DNA from: Defluviitalea saccharophila
GTDB taxonomy: Bacteria; Bacillota; Clostridia; Lachnospirales; Defluviitaleaceae
Direction of reading: 5' to 3'
Length of the DNA stretch: 64,000 nt
Assembly (NCBI RefSeq): GCF_038396635.1
Contig: NZ_CP121687.1
Location: 372,001 to 436,000, forward strand
Positions 9,863 to 18,501 of the stretch are shown here, piece after piece (position 1 is the first letter of the stretch; the number at the start of each line of letters is the position of its first letter). Under the pieces are notes generated by a model. It did not search any database. It saw nothing but the letters and a program-made list of their open reading frames with translations, and was not told the DNA's origin. Position numbers and translations under genes: made by a program.

Positions 9863-10810
9863 ATGAAAAAGCCATTAATTGTTATTGCAGGTCCCACCGC
9901 CTCAGGGAAAACAAAAGTCTCTATTGAATTGGCAAAAAAAATTCATGGAGAAATCATATCGGGTGACTCTATGCAGGTATATAAATATATGGATATCGGC
10001 ACTGCCAAACCCACAAAAGAAGAGATGGATGGAGTTCCCCATTATATGATTGATGAAATAGATCCGAAAGAAGACTTTAGCGTAGCAATTTTTCAGCAAA
10101 AAGCAAAAGAATACATGAAGCAGATCTATGCTAAGAATAAACTGCCTATATTAGTAGGAGGAACAGGGTTCTACATCCAATCTGTAGTTTACGATATTAA
10201 TTTTATGGAAACCAATACAGACAATGCATATAGGAACCAATTACAAGAGTTAGCTAGAAAAGAAGGAAACGAATATGTGCATCAAATGTTAAAAGAGGTG
10301 GACCCTGTTTCTGCTGATGCTATTCATCCCAATAATATAAAAAGGGTTATTCGCGCATTAGAATATTATCATCAAACCAATGAACCAATTTCTCAGCATA
10401 ATGAAAGAGAAAAAGCGAAAGAAAGTCCCTACAATACAGCATTTTTCTGTTTAACGATGAATAGGGACACCTTGTACCAGAGAATTGATCAACGGGTGGA
10501 TCTAATGATTCAAGCTGGCTTGGTAGATGAAGTAAAGGGGCTTTTGGATCAAGGATATTCCTCTGAGCTTGTTTCAATGCAGGGGTTAGGGTATAAAGAA
10601 TTGGTTCAATATCTTGAAGGTAGAATATCTCTAGAGGAAGCCATCTATATTCTAAAAAGAGATACAAGACATTTTGCCAAAAGGCAGTTAACATGGTTCA
10701 GAAGGCAGGAAGATCCCTATTGGATTGACGTTGAAGCAATGAATTTTGATGTAGAGAAAATTGTGAGGAATATGATAAATCATATTGAAGAAATTGGTAT
10801 AATCATATAA
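9863..10810 (+). CDS. miaA: tRNA dimethylallyltransferase
   Basis: Adds the dimethylallyl group to A37 of tRNAs reading UNN codons, making the substrate for MiaB. P-loop GPTASGKT and the downstream DSMQVYKYMDIGTAKP stretch are diagnostic. The upstream in-frame start at 9815 would overlap mutL and lacks a Shine-Dalgarno; ATG 9863 has GGAGG five bases before it and gives the normal length of 315 residues. It begins 13 bases after mutL and ends before hfq. Confidence 0.95.
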   Translation: MKKPLIVIAGPTASGKTKVSIELAKKIHGEIISGDSMQVYKYMDIGTAKPTKEEMDGVPHYMIDEIDPKEDFSVAIFQQKAKEYMKQIYAKNKLPILVGGTGFYIQSVVYDINFMETNTDNAYRNQLQELARKEGNEYVHQMLKEVDPVSADAIHPNNIKRVIRALEYYHQTNEPISQHNEREKAKESPYNTAFFCLTMNRDTLYQRIDQRVDLMIQAGLVDEVKGLLDQGYSSELVSMQGLGYKELVQYLEGRISLEEAIYILKRDTRHFAKRQLTWFRRQEDPYWIDVEAMNFDVEKIVRNMINHIEEIGIII

Positions 10811-10862
10811 AATAGGGATATAGATACATACATTACTTAAATTTAAAGAGGAGTGGATTACG

Positions 10863-11108
10863 GTGAGCAAAGCTATCAATCTTCAAGACGTTTTCTTGAA
10901 TCAAGTTCGCAAAGAAAAAATTATGGTAACAGTTTTCTTAACTAATGGATTTCAATTAAAAGGATTAGTTAAAGGGTTTGATAACTTTATTCTTATATTA
11001 GACAGTGAAGGAAAACAACAAATGATTTATAAACATGCCATTTCTACAGTGGTACCTTCCAAACCAATTTACTTTAATTATAATCAAGATAAAAGTGATG
11101 AAGAATAA
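10863..11108 (+). CDS. hfq: RNA chaperone Hfq
   Basis: Hexameric Sm-like RNA-binding protein that helps small RNAs act on mRNAs. Sm1 ([13 protein letters not shown]) and Sm2 (YKHAIST) motifs are intact; 81 residues is usual for Gram-positive Hfq, with the short C-terminus. It starts with GTG, preceded by GAGGAG. The miaA-hfq order is conserved widely. Confidence 0.96.
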   Translation: MSKAINLQDVFLNQVRKEKIMVTVFLTNGFQLKGLVKGFDNFILILDSEGKQQMIYKHAISTVVPSKPIYFNYNQDKSDEE

Positions 11109-11126
11109 TAGCATAGTATATACAAT

Positions 11127-11152
11127 AAAAAGGGCGAAAACGTCCTTTTTAT
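11127..11152 (+). terminator. intrinsic terminator after hfq
   Basis: Ten-pair stem AAAAAGGGCG (11127-11136) / CGTCCTTTTT (11141-11150) with one G-U pair and an AAAA loop. Confidence 0.85.
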
Positions 11153-11219
11153 CGTATATACTTTTTTTATTATATATGATAGAATATGTTCGAAATTAAA
11201 AAAGGAGAGACTTAGTGAT

Positions 11220-12506
11220 ATGGCAGAATCTATTGAACAAATACTATCTGAAAAATTTGGACTCACTTCAAAGATTATTCATTTTTGTTATGATATTGAG
11301 AAAGAAATAGAATCTCAGTTTAGAAATATTGATGCGATTGCAGAATATAATCAATTAAAAGTACTGCATGCCATGCAAAAGAATAAACTCAGTGATATTC
11401 ATTTTGCAGCTACAACAGGATACGGCTATAACGATCTTGGAAGAGATACAGTGGAAAACATTTATGCGGATGTATTTAAAACTGAAGCAGGGCTTGTTCG
11501 GCCTCAATTGATGTCCGGTACCCATGCCCTTACTGTTGCTTTATTTGGCAATCTTCGACCGGGGGATGAATTAGTATCGCCAGTGGGGAAACCCTATGAT
11601 ACCCTGGAAGGGGTTATAGGTATTAGAGAAACCAGAGGATCTCTTAAGGAGTATGGAGTGATCTATAAACAAGTAGAATTAAAAGAGAGTGGATTCGACT
11701 ACGAAGGTATTGAAAAAGCGATTACGCCTAAGACAAAGATGGTAACCATCCAACGCTCCAAAGGATATACATGGAGGCCAACACTGTCCGTAGAGCAAAT
11801 AAAAGAACTTATTGCATTCATTAAAAATATCCGTTCGGATATTATATGTATGGTAGACAATTGTTATGGAGAATTTGTAGATTATATAGAACCAACGGAG
11901 GTAGGAGCGGACCTTGTTGTAGGGTCACTCATTAAAAATCCGGGAGGGGGCATTGCACCCATCGGAGGCTATATCGTTGGAAAAGAAGAATACGTGGAAA
12001 ATGCAGCAGTACGGCTTACAGCGCCCGGCTTGGGAAAAGAAGTAGGAGCAACTTTAGGATTAAATCAGCCTGTATTGCAGGGGCTTTTCTTTGCACCTCA
12101 AGTGGTTTCCGGAAGCTTAAAAGGAGCTGTTTTTGCATCTAGAATCTTTGAGAAACTAGGATTTGATGTTATGCCGGCATCTACTGAAAAAAGATATGAC
12201 ATTATTCAAGCTATACAGATGAAAAATCCAGAAAACCTTATTGCTTTTTGTCAGGGGATCCAAAAAGGTTCACCTGTAGACAGTTATGTTGTACCGGAAC
12301 CTTGGGATATGCCGGGATATGATTGTCCTGTTATTATGGCAGCTGGCGCCTTTGTACAAGGTTCATCCATTGAATTAAGTGCCGATGCGCCTATTAAACC
12401 ACCTTATACGGTATTTTTACAGGGTGGACTGTCCTGGCATCATGCTAAAATAGGCATCATGATGGCGGTACAAAAAATGGTGGATCGAAGTTTATTACAT
12501 ATATAA
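11220..12506 (+). CDS. YnbB-like PLP-dependent methionine gamma-lyase family protein
   Basis: Fold-type I PLP enzyme of the family annotated as methionine gamma-lyase or aluminium resistance protein. It contains GTHALTVALFG in the substrate/PLP region and SLIKNPGGGIAP, whose lysine is the likely PLP Schiff base. The family lies next to hfq or miaA in many Firmicutes, as here; its true substrate is not settled. ATG start with AAGGAGAG upstream. 428 residues is normal. Confidence 0.85.
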   Translation: MAESIEQILSEKFGLTSKIIHFCYDIEKEIESQFRNIDAIAEYNQLKVLHAMQKNKLSDIHFAATTGYGYNDLGRDTVENIYADVFKTEAGLVRPQLMSGTHALTVALFGNLRPGDELVSPVGKPYDTLEGVIGIRETRGSLKEYGVIYKQVELKESGFDYEGIEKAITPKTKMVTIQRSKGYTWRPTLSVEQIKELIAFIKNIRSDIICMVDNCYGEFVDYIEPTEVGADLVVGSLIKNPGGGIAPIGGYIVGKEEYVENAAVRLTAPGLGKEVGATLGLNQPVLQGLFFAPQVVSGSLKGAVFASRIFEKLGFDVMPASTEKRYDIIQAIQMKNPENLIAFCQGIQKGSPVDSYVVPEPWDMPGYDCPVIMAAGAFVQGSSIELSADAPIKPPYTVFLQGGLSWHHAKIGIMMAVQKMVDRSLLHI

Positions 12507-12521
12507 AAAAGATAACACTGT

Positions 12522-12557
12522 AAAAAAATGAGAATGGATATCCATTCTCATTTTTTT
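12522..12557. terminator. bidirectional terminator between the YnbB-like gene and nadE
   Basis: Perfect inverted repeat with arms of 17 bases (12522-12538 and 12541-12557) centred on GGATATCC, with A-run and T-run at its ends. It overlaps the nadE stop codon. Confidence 0.9.
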
Positions 12558-14505
12558 ATCTGTTGATTATCTCATCAATTTCATCCAGCCATATTCTTGA
12601 AGAAGCATCGCTGGGCATTCGCCAGTCTCCTCTGGGAGACAGGGAAACCGAACCTACTTTAGGTCCGTCAGGAAGACAAGAACGTTTGAATTGTTGGGAG
12701 AAAAATCTTCTGTAGAAGACCTTTATCCACTTCAAAATAGTATCGCGATCATATTTCTCTTTAAAAGCATGTTCTGCCAAATATACAATTTTAGAAGGAG
12801 AAAATCCAAAACGAACAACATAATACAAAAAGAAATCATGCAGCTCATAAGGGCCTACAATATCTTCAGTTTTCTGATGAATTTCCCCATCTTCTGTAGG
12901 GGGAAGAAGTTCAGGACTGACGGGGGTATTTAAAATATCTACTAAGGTAGCTTTAGCCTTTTCGTCCATTTTGCTGTCAGCAATCCATGAAATCAGACTG
13001 CGTACCAAGGTCTTTGGAATACTTCCATTAACGCCATACATAGACATATGATCCCCGTTATAGGTAGCCCATCCAAGGGCCAGCTCTGAAAGATCTCCGG
13101 TACCGATGACAAGACCGTTTTCTTTATTGGCAATATCCATTAGAATCTGAGTTCTTTCCCTTGCCTGAGTATTTTCATAAGTAGCATCATGGATGGAAGG
13201 ATCGTGTCCAATATCTTTAAAATGCTGCATGCATGCATCAGCAATTGGGATCTCTCGAATGGTTACCCCTAAATTTCTCATTAAATCAAGGGCGTTATTA
13301 TAGGTTCTATCGGTTGTTCCAAAGCCAGGCATAGTTATTCCAAGAATGTTTTTACGATCCAAATTTAATTTATCAAAGGTAGCAACACAAACAAGCAGGG
13401 CAAGGGTGGAGTCCAATCCACCAGAGATCCCTACTACGGCAGTTTTTGATCCTGTATGTTCCAAACGCTTTCGGAGTCCATTGACTTGAATCGAAAAGAT
13501 TTCCTGGCATCTAAGCGCCATTGTCTCTTGATTGGAAGGAACAAAGGGATGGGGATCTATGTATCTAGTTAAATTGTCAATTGCCTGAGGAGATAATTCA
13601 AATGGAATAATTCTGTATTTTTTTGAATCATCCATACTGCCAATTAAATTCATAAAACTTGACGATTTCCTGCGTTCTAAAGCCAATCGTTCCAAATCCA
13701 ATTCACTGAATATAAGAGACATATCGTCGGCAAAGGGCGCTCTTTCTTTTAGCAGTATTCCATTTTCAAAAATCATTGAGTGTCCTCCGAATACTATATC
13801 GGTAGTGGATTCACCGTAGCCGGAGGAGACATAGACATATCCTGCCATACACCTTGCAGATTGCTGACTAATCAGGTTCTTTCTGTAATCACTTTTTCCA
13901 ACAGCTTCGTTGCTTGCAGAAAGATTTAAAATTAAAGACGCTCCGTAAAGACATTGAAAAGAACTGGGTGGAATGGGCGTCCATAAGTCTTCACATATTT
14001 CAACGCCTATACAAAGAGACGAATAATTTTTGCTTTTAAATAAAAGATCGGTACCAAAAGGAACTATTTGGCCGCACAGGTCTATTTCATCACTGATTTT
14101 ACTTAAGGAAGAAGAGAACCATCTTCGTTCATAAAATTCTCCATGGTTCGGAATAGAGGTTTTTGGGATAACTCCTAAAATTTTTCCGTTCAACAGCAGT
14201 ACTGCGCAGTTAAAAAGCTGCTCATCGGCAGCTATAGGCATTCCTACCACAATCAACATATTCAGATGCACAGAGTAGTCCAAAATACGCTGCAACGCTC
14301 CTTTTGCTTCTTCTAAAAGAATTTCTTGTCCGAACAAATCTCCGCAGGTATATCCGGTAATACATAATTCAGGAAACACCAGTATTTGAACTGAGTTTTT
14401 CTTTGCAGCTTCAATGAGCTGAAGGATTTCATCGGTGTTCTTTTTACAGTCGCAAACGGTTACCTTCGGTACGGCTCCGCCAATTCTAATAAATCCATTA
14501 TTCAT
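12556..14505 (-). CDS. nadE: glutamine-dependent NAD+ synthetase
   Basis: Amidates deamido-NAD using ammonia released from glutamine. The N-terminal nitrilase-type glutaminase domain shows the Glu (FPELCITGY), Lys (IPKTS) and Cys (GVEICEDLW) triad; the C-terminal synthetase domain has the PP-loop GISGGLDST (about residue 360). The upstream start at 14532 lacks a Shine-Dalgarno; ATG 14505 follows TTAGGAG and gives 649 residues, the usual length of the two-domain form. It is five bases or so from the end of lexA on the same strand and may be read through from it. Confidence 0.95.
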   Translation of the reverse strand: MNNGFIRIGGAVPKVTVCDCKKNTDEILQLIEAAKKNSVQILVFPELCITGYTCGDLFGQEILLEEAKGALQRILDYSVHLNMLIVVGMPIAADEQLFNCAVLLLNGKILGVIPKTSIPNHGEFYERRWFSSSLSKISDEIDLCGQIVPFGTDLLFKSKNYSSLCIGVEICEDLWTPIPPSSFQCLYGASLILNLSASNEAVGKSDYRKNLISQQSARCMAGYVYVSSGYGESTTDIVFGGHSMIFENGILLKERAPFADDMSLIFSELDLERLALERRKSSSFMNLIGSMDDSKKYRIIPFELSPQAIDNLTRYIDPHPFVPSNQETMALRCQEIFSIQVNGLRKRLEHTGSKTAVVGISGGLDSTLALLVCVATFDKLNLDRKNILGITMPGFGTTDRTYNNALDLMRNLGVTIREIPIADACMQHFKDIGHDPSIHDATYENTQARERTQILMDIANKENGLVIGTGDLSELALGWATYNGDHMSMYGVNGSIPKTLVRSLISWIADSKMDEKAKATLVDILNTPVSPELLPPTEDGEIHQKTEDIVGPYELHDFFLYYVVRFGFSPSKIVYLAEHAFKEKYDRDTILKWIKVFYRRFFSQQFKRSCLPDGPKVGSVSLSPRGDWRMPSDASSRIWLDEIDEIINR

Positions 14506-14537
14506 AGTGTCAACTCCTAAGATATCTATCACTTTTA

Positions 14538-15149
14538 TTAAAATTTCCTAAACAGGCCTATGACTTTACCCAGAATTGTTACGTCTCGAACAATGATCGG
14601 ATTCATAGCAGGGTTTTCCGGCTGTAAGCGAATATGGTCTTTTTCCCTGAAAAAGCGTTTTACAGTTGCGGAATCTTCAATCATAGCCACAACAATATCG
14701 CCGTTTTCAGCACTGCTTTGTTTTCTGACTAACACTAGGTCATTATTGAAGATGCCTGCTTCAATCATACTATCTCCCTGTACATGCAGCATATAAACTG
14801 TGTCATTTTTTACATATTCCACAGGGAGTGGAAAATAATCTTCAATATTTTCTACTGCAAGAATAGGTTGCCCAGCAGTGACATTGCCTACGATGGGAAC
14901 ATTAACCAACTCATGACGTATTTCGTAAAATGTATCATCTAATATTTCAATAGCCCTTGGCTTTGTGGGATCTCTGCGAATCATTCCTTTTTTCTCTAAA
15001 CGATTAAGATGGCCATGAACAGTTGAAGTGGATTTTAGATTCACGGCATCACATATCTCTCTAACTGAAGGGGGATATCCCTTTGCTTTAATTTCTTTTT
15101 TTAAGTATTCTAGTATTTCTTTTTGTTTATCGCCAATTTTAGTACTCAT
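14538..15149 (-). CDS. lexA: SOS repressor LexA
   Basis: Represses DNA-damage genes until RecA filaments trigger its self-cleavage. Winged-helix DNA-binding domain in residues 1-70 ([23 protein letters not shown]), cleavage site Ala92-Gly93, catalytic Ser127 (GDSM) and Lys164. 203 residues is the normal length. GAGGTG lies five bases before ATG. Its promoter carries a LexA-type box, so it represses itself. It is divergent from a YneA-like gene, as in Bacillus subtilis. Confidence 0.96.
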   Translation of the reverse strand: MSTKIGDKQKEILEYLKKEIKAKGYPPSVREICDAVNLKSTSTVHGHLNRLEKKGMIRRDPTKPRAIEILDDTFYEIRHELVNVPIVGNVTAGQPILAVENIEDYFPLPVEYVKNDTVYMLHVQGDSMIEAGIFNNDLVLVRKQSSAENGDIVVAMIEDSATVKRFFREKDHIRLQPENPAMNPIIVRDVTILGKVIGLFRKF

Positions 15150-15177
15150 ATAGTCACCTCGCTATACAATATGATTT

Positions 15178-15206
15178 ATTATAGCATATACCCTGTAAAA
15201 TATCAA
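15178..15206 (-). promoter_or_regulatory. lexA promoter
   Basis: On the minus strand: -35 TTGATA (15201-15206), 17-base spacer, -10 TATAAT (15178-15183) preceded by TGC, an extended -10. The -35 is overlapped by the first LexA box. Confidence 0.8.
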
Positions 15207-15218
15207 AACTAATGTTCG
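15205..15218. promoter_or_regulatory. LexA box 1 (lexA operator)
   Basis: AAAACTAATGTTCG, 8 of 10 matches to the Firmicute consensus CGAAC-N4-GTTCG. It overlaps the -35 of lexA by two bases, fitting autorepression. Confidence 0.7.
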
Positions 15219-15258
15219 ATAGCAATGATTAAATTTCCCCTAAAACATCATAAAAATA

Positions 15259-15287
15259 TTGACACAGAATATGTGTTCGCATATAAT
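15259..15287 (+). promoter_or_regulatory. consensus sigma-A promoter of the YneA-like gene
   Basis: Perfect -35 TTGACA (15259-15264), exactly 17 bases, perfect -10 TATAAT (15282-15287). A promoter this strong is typical of SOS genes held off by LexA; box 2 fills the spacer and box 3 covers the expected start point. Confidence 0.9.
15266..15279. promoter_or_regulatory. LexA box 2
   Basis: AGAATATGTGTTCG, 8 of 10 matches to CGAAC-N4-GTTCG, lying between the -35 and -10 of the YneA-like promoter. Confidence 0.75.
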
Positions 15288-15292
15288 AAATA

Positions 15293-15306
15293 CAAACAGA
15301 TGTTCG
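15293..15306. promoter_or_regulatory. LexA box 3
   Basis: CAAACAGATGTTCG, 9 of 10 matches to CGAAC-N4-GTTCG, at the predicted transcription start and just before the Shine-Dalgarno site. Confidence 0.8.
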
Positions 15307-15318
15307 GAGGGATTATGT

Positions 15319-15636
15319 ATGCTAAAGAAGAAATCATTCGAAAAATATCGTTTTATATTATTAATTATATTTTTTATCTGTGTATTTCAGCTTATCTCAG
15401 GTATTATGTATAGTTCTACAGGTAAAGAATACAATAGAAAAAATCCAGTTCAAAAATATGAAGAAGTACATATCCAAAAAGGTGATACCCTTTGGGAAAT
15501 TGCTAAAAAGTATAAACCTAACCATCAAAATATCAAGCAATATGTATCTTCCATCAAGGAATTCAATCATATGAAATCGGACAAGCTTTATGCAGGGGAA
15601 AAAATTATTATCCCAATTTATAAGTCTATTCCGTAG
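15319..15636 (+). CDS. YneA-like LysM cell-division suppressor
   Basis: Single transmembrane segment (about residues 12-31) followed by an extracellular LysM domain (about 49-100, core VHIQKGDTLWEIAKKY). Length (105), layout, divergence from lexA and LexA control match YneA of Bacillus subtilis, which delays septation during the SOS response. A start at 15319 is fixed by GGAGGG (15306-15311) seven bases upstream; the longer frame from 15259 would begin inside the -35. An overlapping frame from 15315 is too close to the Shine-Dalgarno. Confidence 0.85.
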   Translation: MLKKKSFEKYRFILLIIFFICVFQLISGIMYSSTGKEYNRKNPVQKYEEVHIQKGDTLWEIAKKYKPNHQNIKQYVSSIKEFNHMKSDKLYAGEKIIIPIYKSIP

Positions 15637-15640
15637 AGAA

Positions 15641-16711
15641 TTATATTTTTCTGAGCTTTACAGCCTTTGCCGCAGATCGTCTTCTTTGGTCATCAATTTG
15701 TGCGTAATGTTTTCTTGTTGTATTAACGTCTTTATGGCCTAATACATCCGCTACTAAGTAAATATCGCCTGTTTCCTGATACAAATGGGTCCCATAAGTG
15801 CTCCTCAGTTTATGAGGAGATATTTTTTTGATTTTAGTTACCAAAGAAGCATATTTTTTAACCAGGTTTTGAACGGAGCGAACAGATAATCGTTGATTTT
15901 GGAGAGATAAGAATAAAGCATCTTCGTGACCCGCTTTTGGCTGCTGTTTATTTCTTTCTTCTAAATAGCACTGTAAAGCTTCTTCCACTTCTTCCCCAAA
16001 ATAGATTACCATTTCATTTCCGCCCTTACGGGTAATTTTTAAGCCATTTACATCAAAATCAATATCTTTTATATCTAATCCTACACATTCGGACACACGA
16101 ATGCCTGTTCCGAGCAAAACAGTGATGAGAGCTAAATCCCGTGCTTTTGTATAATGGTGATATCTTTTTTGTGTGGCGGTGAGTTTCTCACCGCTTTCTA
16201 TTTCATCTAATAATTTTGCTACTTCATCAATTTCCAGTCGCGTAATATTTTTTTCGTGAATTTTAGGGGTTTCTACTAAACTAGAAGGATTCCCGCTAAT
16301 TTTTCTTTTTTTATGAAAGTATGAATAGAAGGTGCGAATGGCTGCCAATTTTCTTGCTTTCCCCTTTTCATCGTTTTGATATTCAATCATTTTATTTGGA
16401 TGATGGGGATGGGGCTTTCTATAATATGTTAGATATTCTAAAAACATTTCAATATGGTCGGGAGTTATGCTCTCTAGGTCCTCTATAGATAATTCATTTA
16501 ATGTTTTATTTTTTAGAACAGGATGATTTTCTAATATATATTCAAAAAATATTCTTAAATCATAAGCATAGCCTATTCTTGTTTTGGGTGAAGTAATAGG
16601 TTCTATCCCTCGAAAAAACTCATAAGCAAAAGCCGGAAGATGAGAGAGCAGCTCCCGAAGGCGAAGTGTATTCTTTTGTTTTTGCTGTTCGTGGTAATTT
16701 AGATCTGCCAT
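15641..16711 (-). CDS. tyrosine recombinase (phage integrase family)
   Basis: 356 residues. N-terminal SAM-like core-binding domain (to about 165) and a C-terminal catalytic domain with Arg in TGIRVSECVGLD, HKLR (His-x-x-Arg), His in LGHKDVNTT and the nucleophile Tyr in RKHYAQ. All catalytic residues are present. Start at ATG 16711 has GGAG nine bases upstream; a TTG five codons earlier would overlap that site. It converges on the YneA-like gene, where Bacillus has the resolvase-like yneB. Its promoter contains a LexA-like box. It could be an accessory Xer-type enzyme or a domesticated integrase. Confidence 0.85.
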   Translation of the reverse strand: MADLNYHEQQKQKNTLRLRELLSHLPAFAYEFFRGIEPITSPKTRIGYAYDLRIFFEYILENHPVLKNKTLNELSIEDLESITPDHIEMFLEYLTYYRKPHPHHPNKMIEYQNDEKGKARKLAAIRTFYSYFHKKRKISGNPSSLVETPKIHEKNITRLEIDEVAKLLDEIESGEKLTATQKRYHHYTKARDLALITVLLGTGIRVSECVGLDIKDIDFDVNGLKITRKGGNEMVIYFGEEVEEALQCYLEERNKQQPKAGHEDALFLSLQNQRLSVRSVQNLVKKYASLVTKIKKISPHKLRSTYGTHLYQETGDIYLVADVLGHKDVNTTRKHYAQIDDQRRRSAAKAVKLRKI

Positions 16712-16746
16712 ATCATCACACTCCAAGTATTTGTATGTATAAAAAC

Positions 16747-16775
16747 ATTATACAAATAGATGTTCTGTATGGCAA
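16747..16775 (-). promoter_or_regulatory. recombinase promoter with embedded LexA-like box
   Basis: Minus strand: -35 TTGCCA (16770-16775), 17-base spacer, -10 TATAAT (16747-16752). The spacer holds AGAACATCTATTTG (16753-16766), 7 of 10 matches to CGAAC-N4-GTTCG, in the same place as box 2 of the YneA-like promoter. Confidence 0.6.
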
Positions 16776-16796
16776 ATTAAATATTCGCATTACCTT

Positions 16797-16889
16797 TTAT
16801 ATTTTCTTCTTCTTTTGAAGATAATAAATAATAAGAATACATGCAACGATAAACAGTATTGTAAGCAAAGCCTGCAGCCATAGTGTCAT
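16797..16889 (-). CDS. 30-residue single-pass membrane peptide
   Basis: Short open frame not usually called. It begins MTLWLQALLTILF, has one hydrophobic helix of about 20 residues (to about Tyr23) and ends in a QKKKKI tail. A near-perfect AGGAGGG lies seven bases before the ATG, which is the main evidence that it is translated. It sits between the recombinase promoter and the divergent YetF-like gene. The form resembles type I toxin or small regulatory membrane peptides; no antitoxin RNA could be identified, so the role is unknown. Confidence 0.55.
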   Translation of the reverse strand: MTLWLQALLTILFIVACILIIYYLQKKKKI

Positions 16890-16970
16890 AATTTTTCCCT
16901 CCTAAGTAACTTGGTGAATTTAGGTATATTATTTGTCTTAAAAATTCTTTTTATGTTTGGAGGCATAATA

Positions 16971-17687
16971 TTGAAGATTGTTATTGAAATTATCATACAG
17001 ACTTTATTGGCTTTTGTTGGAATATGGTTTATTGCAAGACTTCTTGGAAGAAAACAAATCGCACAGCTTACGGTGTATGAATATATCAATGGCATTACCT
17101 TCGGATCTATTGCAGCGACTATGGCAACCGATTTGAGCCAAAGAACATGGCACCATTTAATAGGATTATTCCTTTTTGGTTTTTTTACATGGTGTATGTC
17201 TTATCTATCGATGAAAAGCAAAAAATTAGAGATTTTATTTCAAGGGGAGCCTATTGTAGTCATCGAACAAGGAAAAATATTAGAAGAGAATTTAAAAAGA
17301 TGTTTATACACGGTTAATGATTTGTTAGAGCAGCTGCGTACAGGAAATGTATTTGATATTCGTGATGTAAAATATGCGATTGTAGAAAGCAACGGAACTT
17401 TAAGTATTATGAGGTATGAAGATAAAGAACCCGTTACTTTAAAGGACATTGGAATTATCCCTGATACGAGAGAACCTTTTACTGCGGTGATCTTAAACGG
17501 CAAATTAATCTATGAAAACCTTAAGTTCTTGCAGATCGATGAACAATGGCTGAAAAATCAGCTTCAAACAAAGGGTATTTCTGAGTTCAAAGATGTTATG
17601 TATGCAGCAGTTAATAAGAAGAAGCAAATATATATTGATCTTTTCAGAGACAATTTATTCGGAAACGAAAAAACACCTCAGATTTAA
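16971..17687 (+). CDS. YetF-like DUF421 membrane protein
   Basis: Three N-terminal transmembrane segments, with a conserved GRKQIAQLTVYEYINGITFGS stretch broken across the first loop, then a cytoplasmic or surface DUF421 domain. Homologues include YetF and YrbG-like proteins of spore formers; the molecular function is not established. Start TTG 16971 has GGAGG seven bases upstream and fits the family N-terminus; the longer frame from 16911 lacks a site. 238 residues. Its stop overlaps the convergent ttcA-like stop. Confidence 0.8.
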   Translation: MKIVIEIIIQTLLAFVGIWFIARLLGRKQIAQLTVYEYINGITFGSIAATMATDLSQRTWHHLIGLFLFGFFTWCMSYLSMKSKKLEILFQGEPIVVIEQGKILEENLKRCLYTVNDLLEQLRTGNVFDIRDVKYAIVESNGTLSIMRYEDKEPVTLKDIGIIPDTREPFTAVILNGKLIYENLKFLQIDEQWLKNQLQTKGISEFKDVMYAAVNKKKQIYIDLFRDNLFGNEKTPQI

Positions 17688-17697
17688 GGTGTTTTTT
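17668..17697. terminator. bidirectional terminator shared by the YetF-like and TtcA-like genes
   Basis: Stem AACACCT (17672-17678) / AGGTGTT (17687-17693), extended by A-run and T-run. It overlaps the 3' ends of both genes. Confidence 0.85.
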
Positions 17698-18415
17698 TGT
17701 CGAGATGCCAGCCTTCGATAAAGGACCGCTGAATCGCTCCAAACATACGGCTGTCAAAATGGTCATATTGTTTTCGAAGCTGCTTAATAAATATTTTCAT
17801 ATCTTCCCGCTTTGTCTTTCCGTCTGCAGGACAAGGACTTTTTACAACTGGAAGCTCATATTTTCTTGCAAAAGAAATTACTTCTTTTTCAGGTGCATAG
17901 ATTAATGGACGAATAGAATGTAAATTTATATCTTCTAAACAAGTAACGGGAGAGAAAGTATGTATTCTTCCTTCATAAAACATAGATAGAAGCAAGGTTT
18001 GAATCACATCATCCTTATTATGCCCAAGGGCTATTTTATTACAGTTAAGTTCCTTTGCCACATTATATAATGCGGCTTTTCTCATTTTTGAGCAAAGAGA
18101 GCAGGGGTTTGTCTCCTTGCGTTCTTGAAATATAATTTGGCCTATATAAGTATGTTGGACCGTATATCTTACGCCAATCTCATCGCACATTTTTTTGACA
18201 GCATCAAGATTGAAATTCTCGAATCCTAAGGATATGGTAATGGCTTCTACTTCGAATTTTTTAGGATAAAACCTTTGAAGGCTTTTTAGAGCTTGGAGGA
18301 GAGCCAGGCTGTCTTTACCTCCAGATATGCCTACGGCAATTCGATCCCCATCTTCTATCATACTATAGTCATCAACGGCACGGCGAACATAACTCAGCAG
18401 CTTTTGTAGTTTCAT
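17684..18415 (-). CDS. TtcA-like tRNA 2-thiocytidine synthase / PP-loop ATPase
   Basis: The PP-loop GISGGKDSL (about residues 29-37) binds ATP for adenylation of a tRNA base. CSLCSKMR (about 102-109) supplies the two central cysteines that hold the iron-sulfur cluster in TtcA, which makes s2C32. 243 residues is close to the Gram-positive homologues. GGAAGG precedes the ATG. It could instead be another member of the TtcA/TilS superfamily, because Firmicute members are little tested. Confidence 0.85.
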   Translation of the reverse strand: MKLQKLLSYVRRAVDDYSMIEDGDRIAVGISGGKDSLALLQALKSLQRFYPKKFEVEAITISLGFENFNLDAVKKMCDEIGVRYTVQHTYIGQIIFQERKETNPCSLCSKMRKAALYNVAKELNCNKIALGHNKDDVIQTLLLSMFYEGRIHTFSPVTCLEDINLHSIRPLIYAPEKEVISFARKYELPVVKSPCPADGKTKREDMKIFIKQLRKQYDHFDSRMFGAIQRSFIEGWHLDKKTP

Positions 18416-18501
18416 ACTTATTTTCCTTCCAATTAGTTTATCTGAAATTTTGACTTTATAATTATAGCTATAACATAATGCAGATTCAAGTTAAAAGTAT
18501 A

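Noticed and set aside
15225-15413. 62-codon frame overlapping the YneA-like gene
   Set aside because: It starts upstream of the promoter -35 and its internal ATG at 15315 is three bases from the Shine-Dalgarno; the overlapping LysM frame explains the site better.
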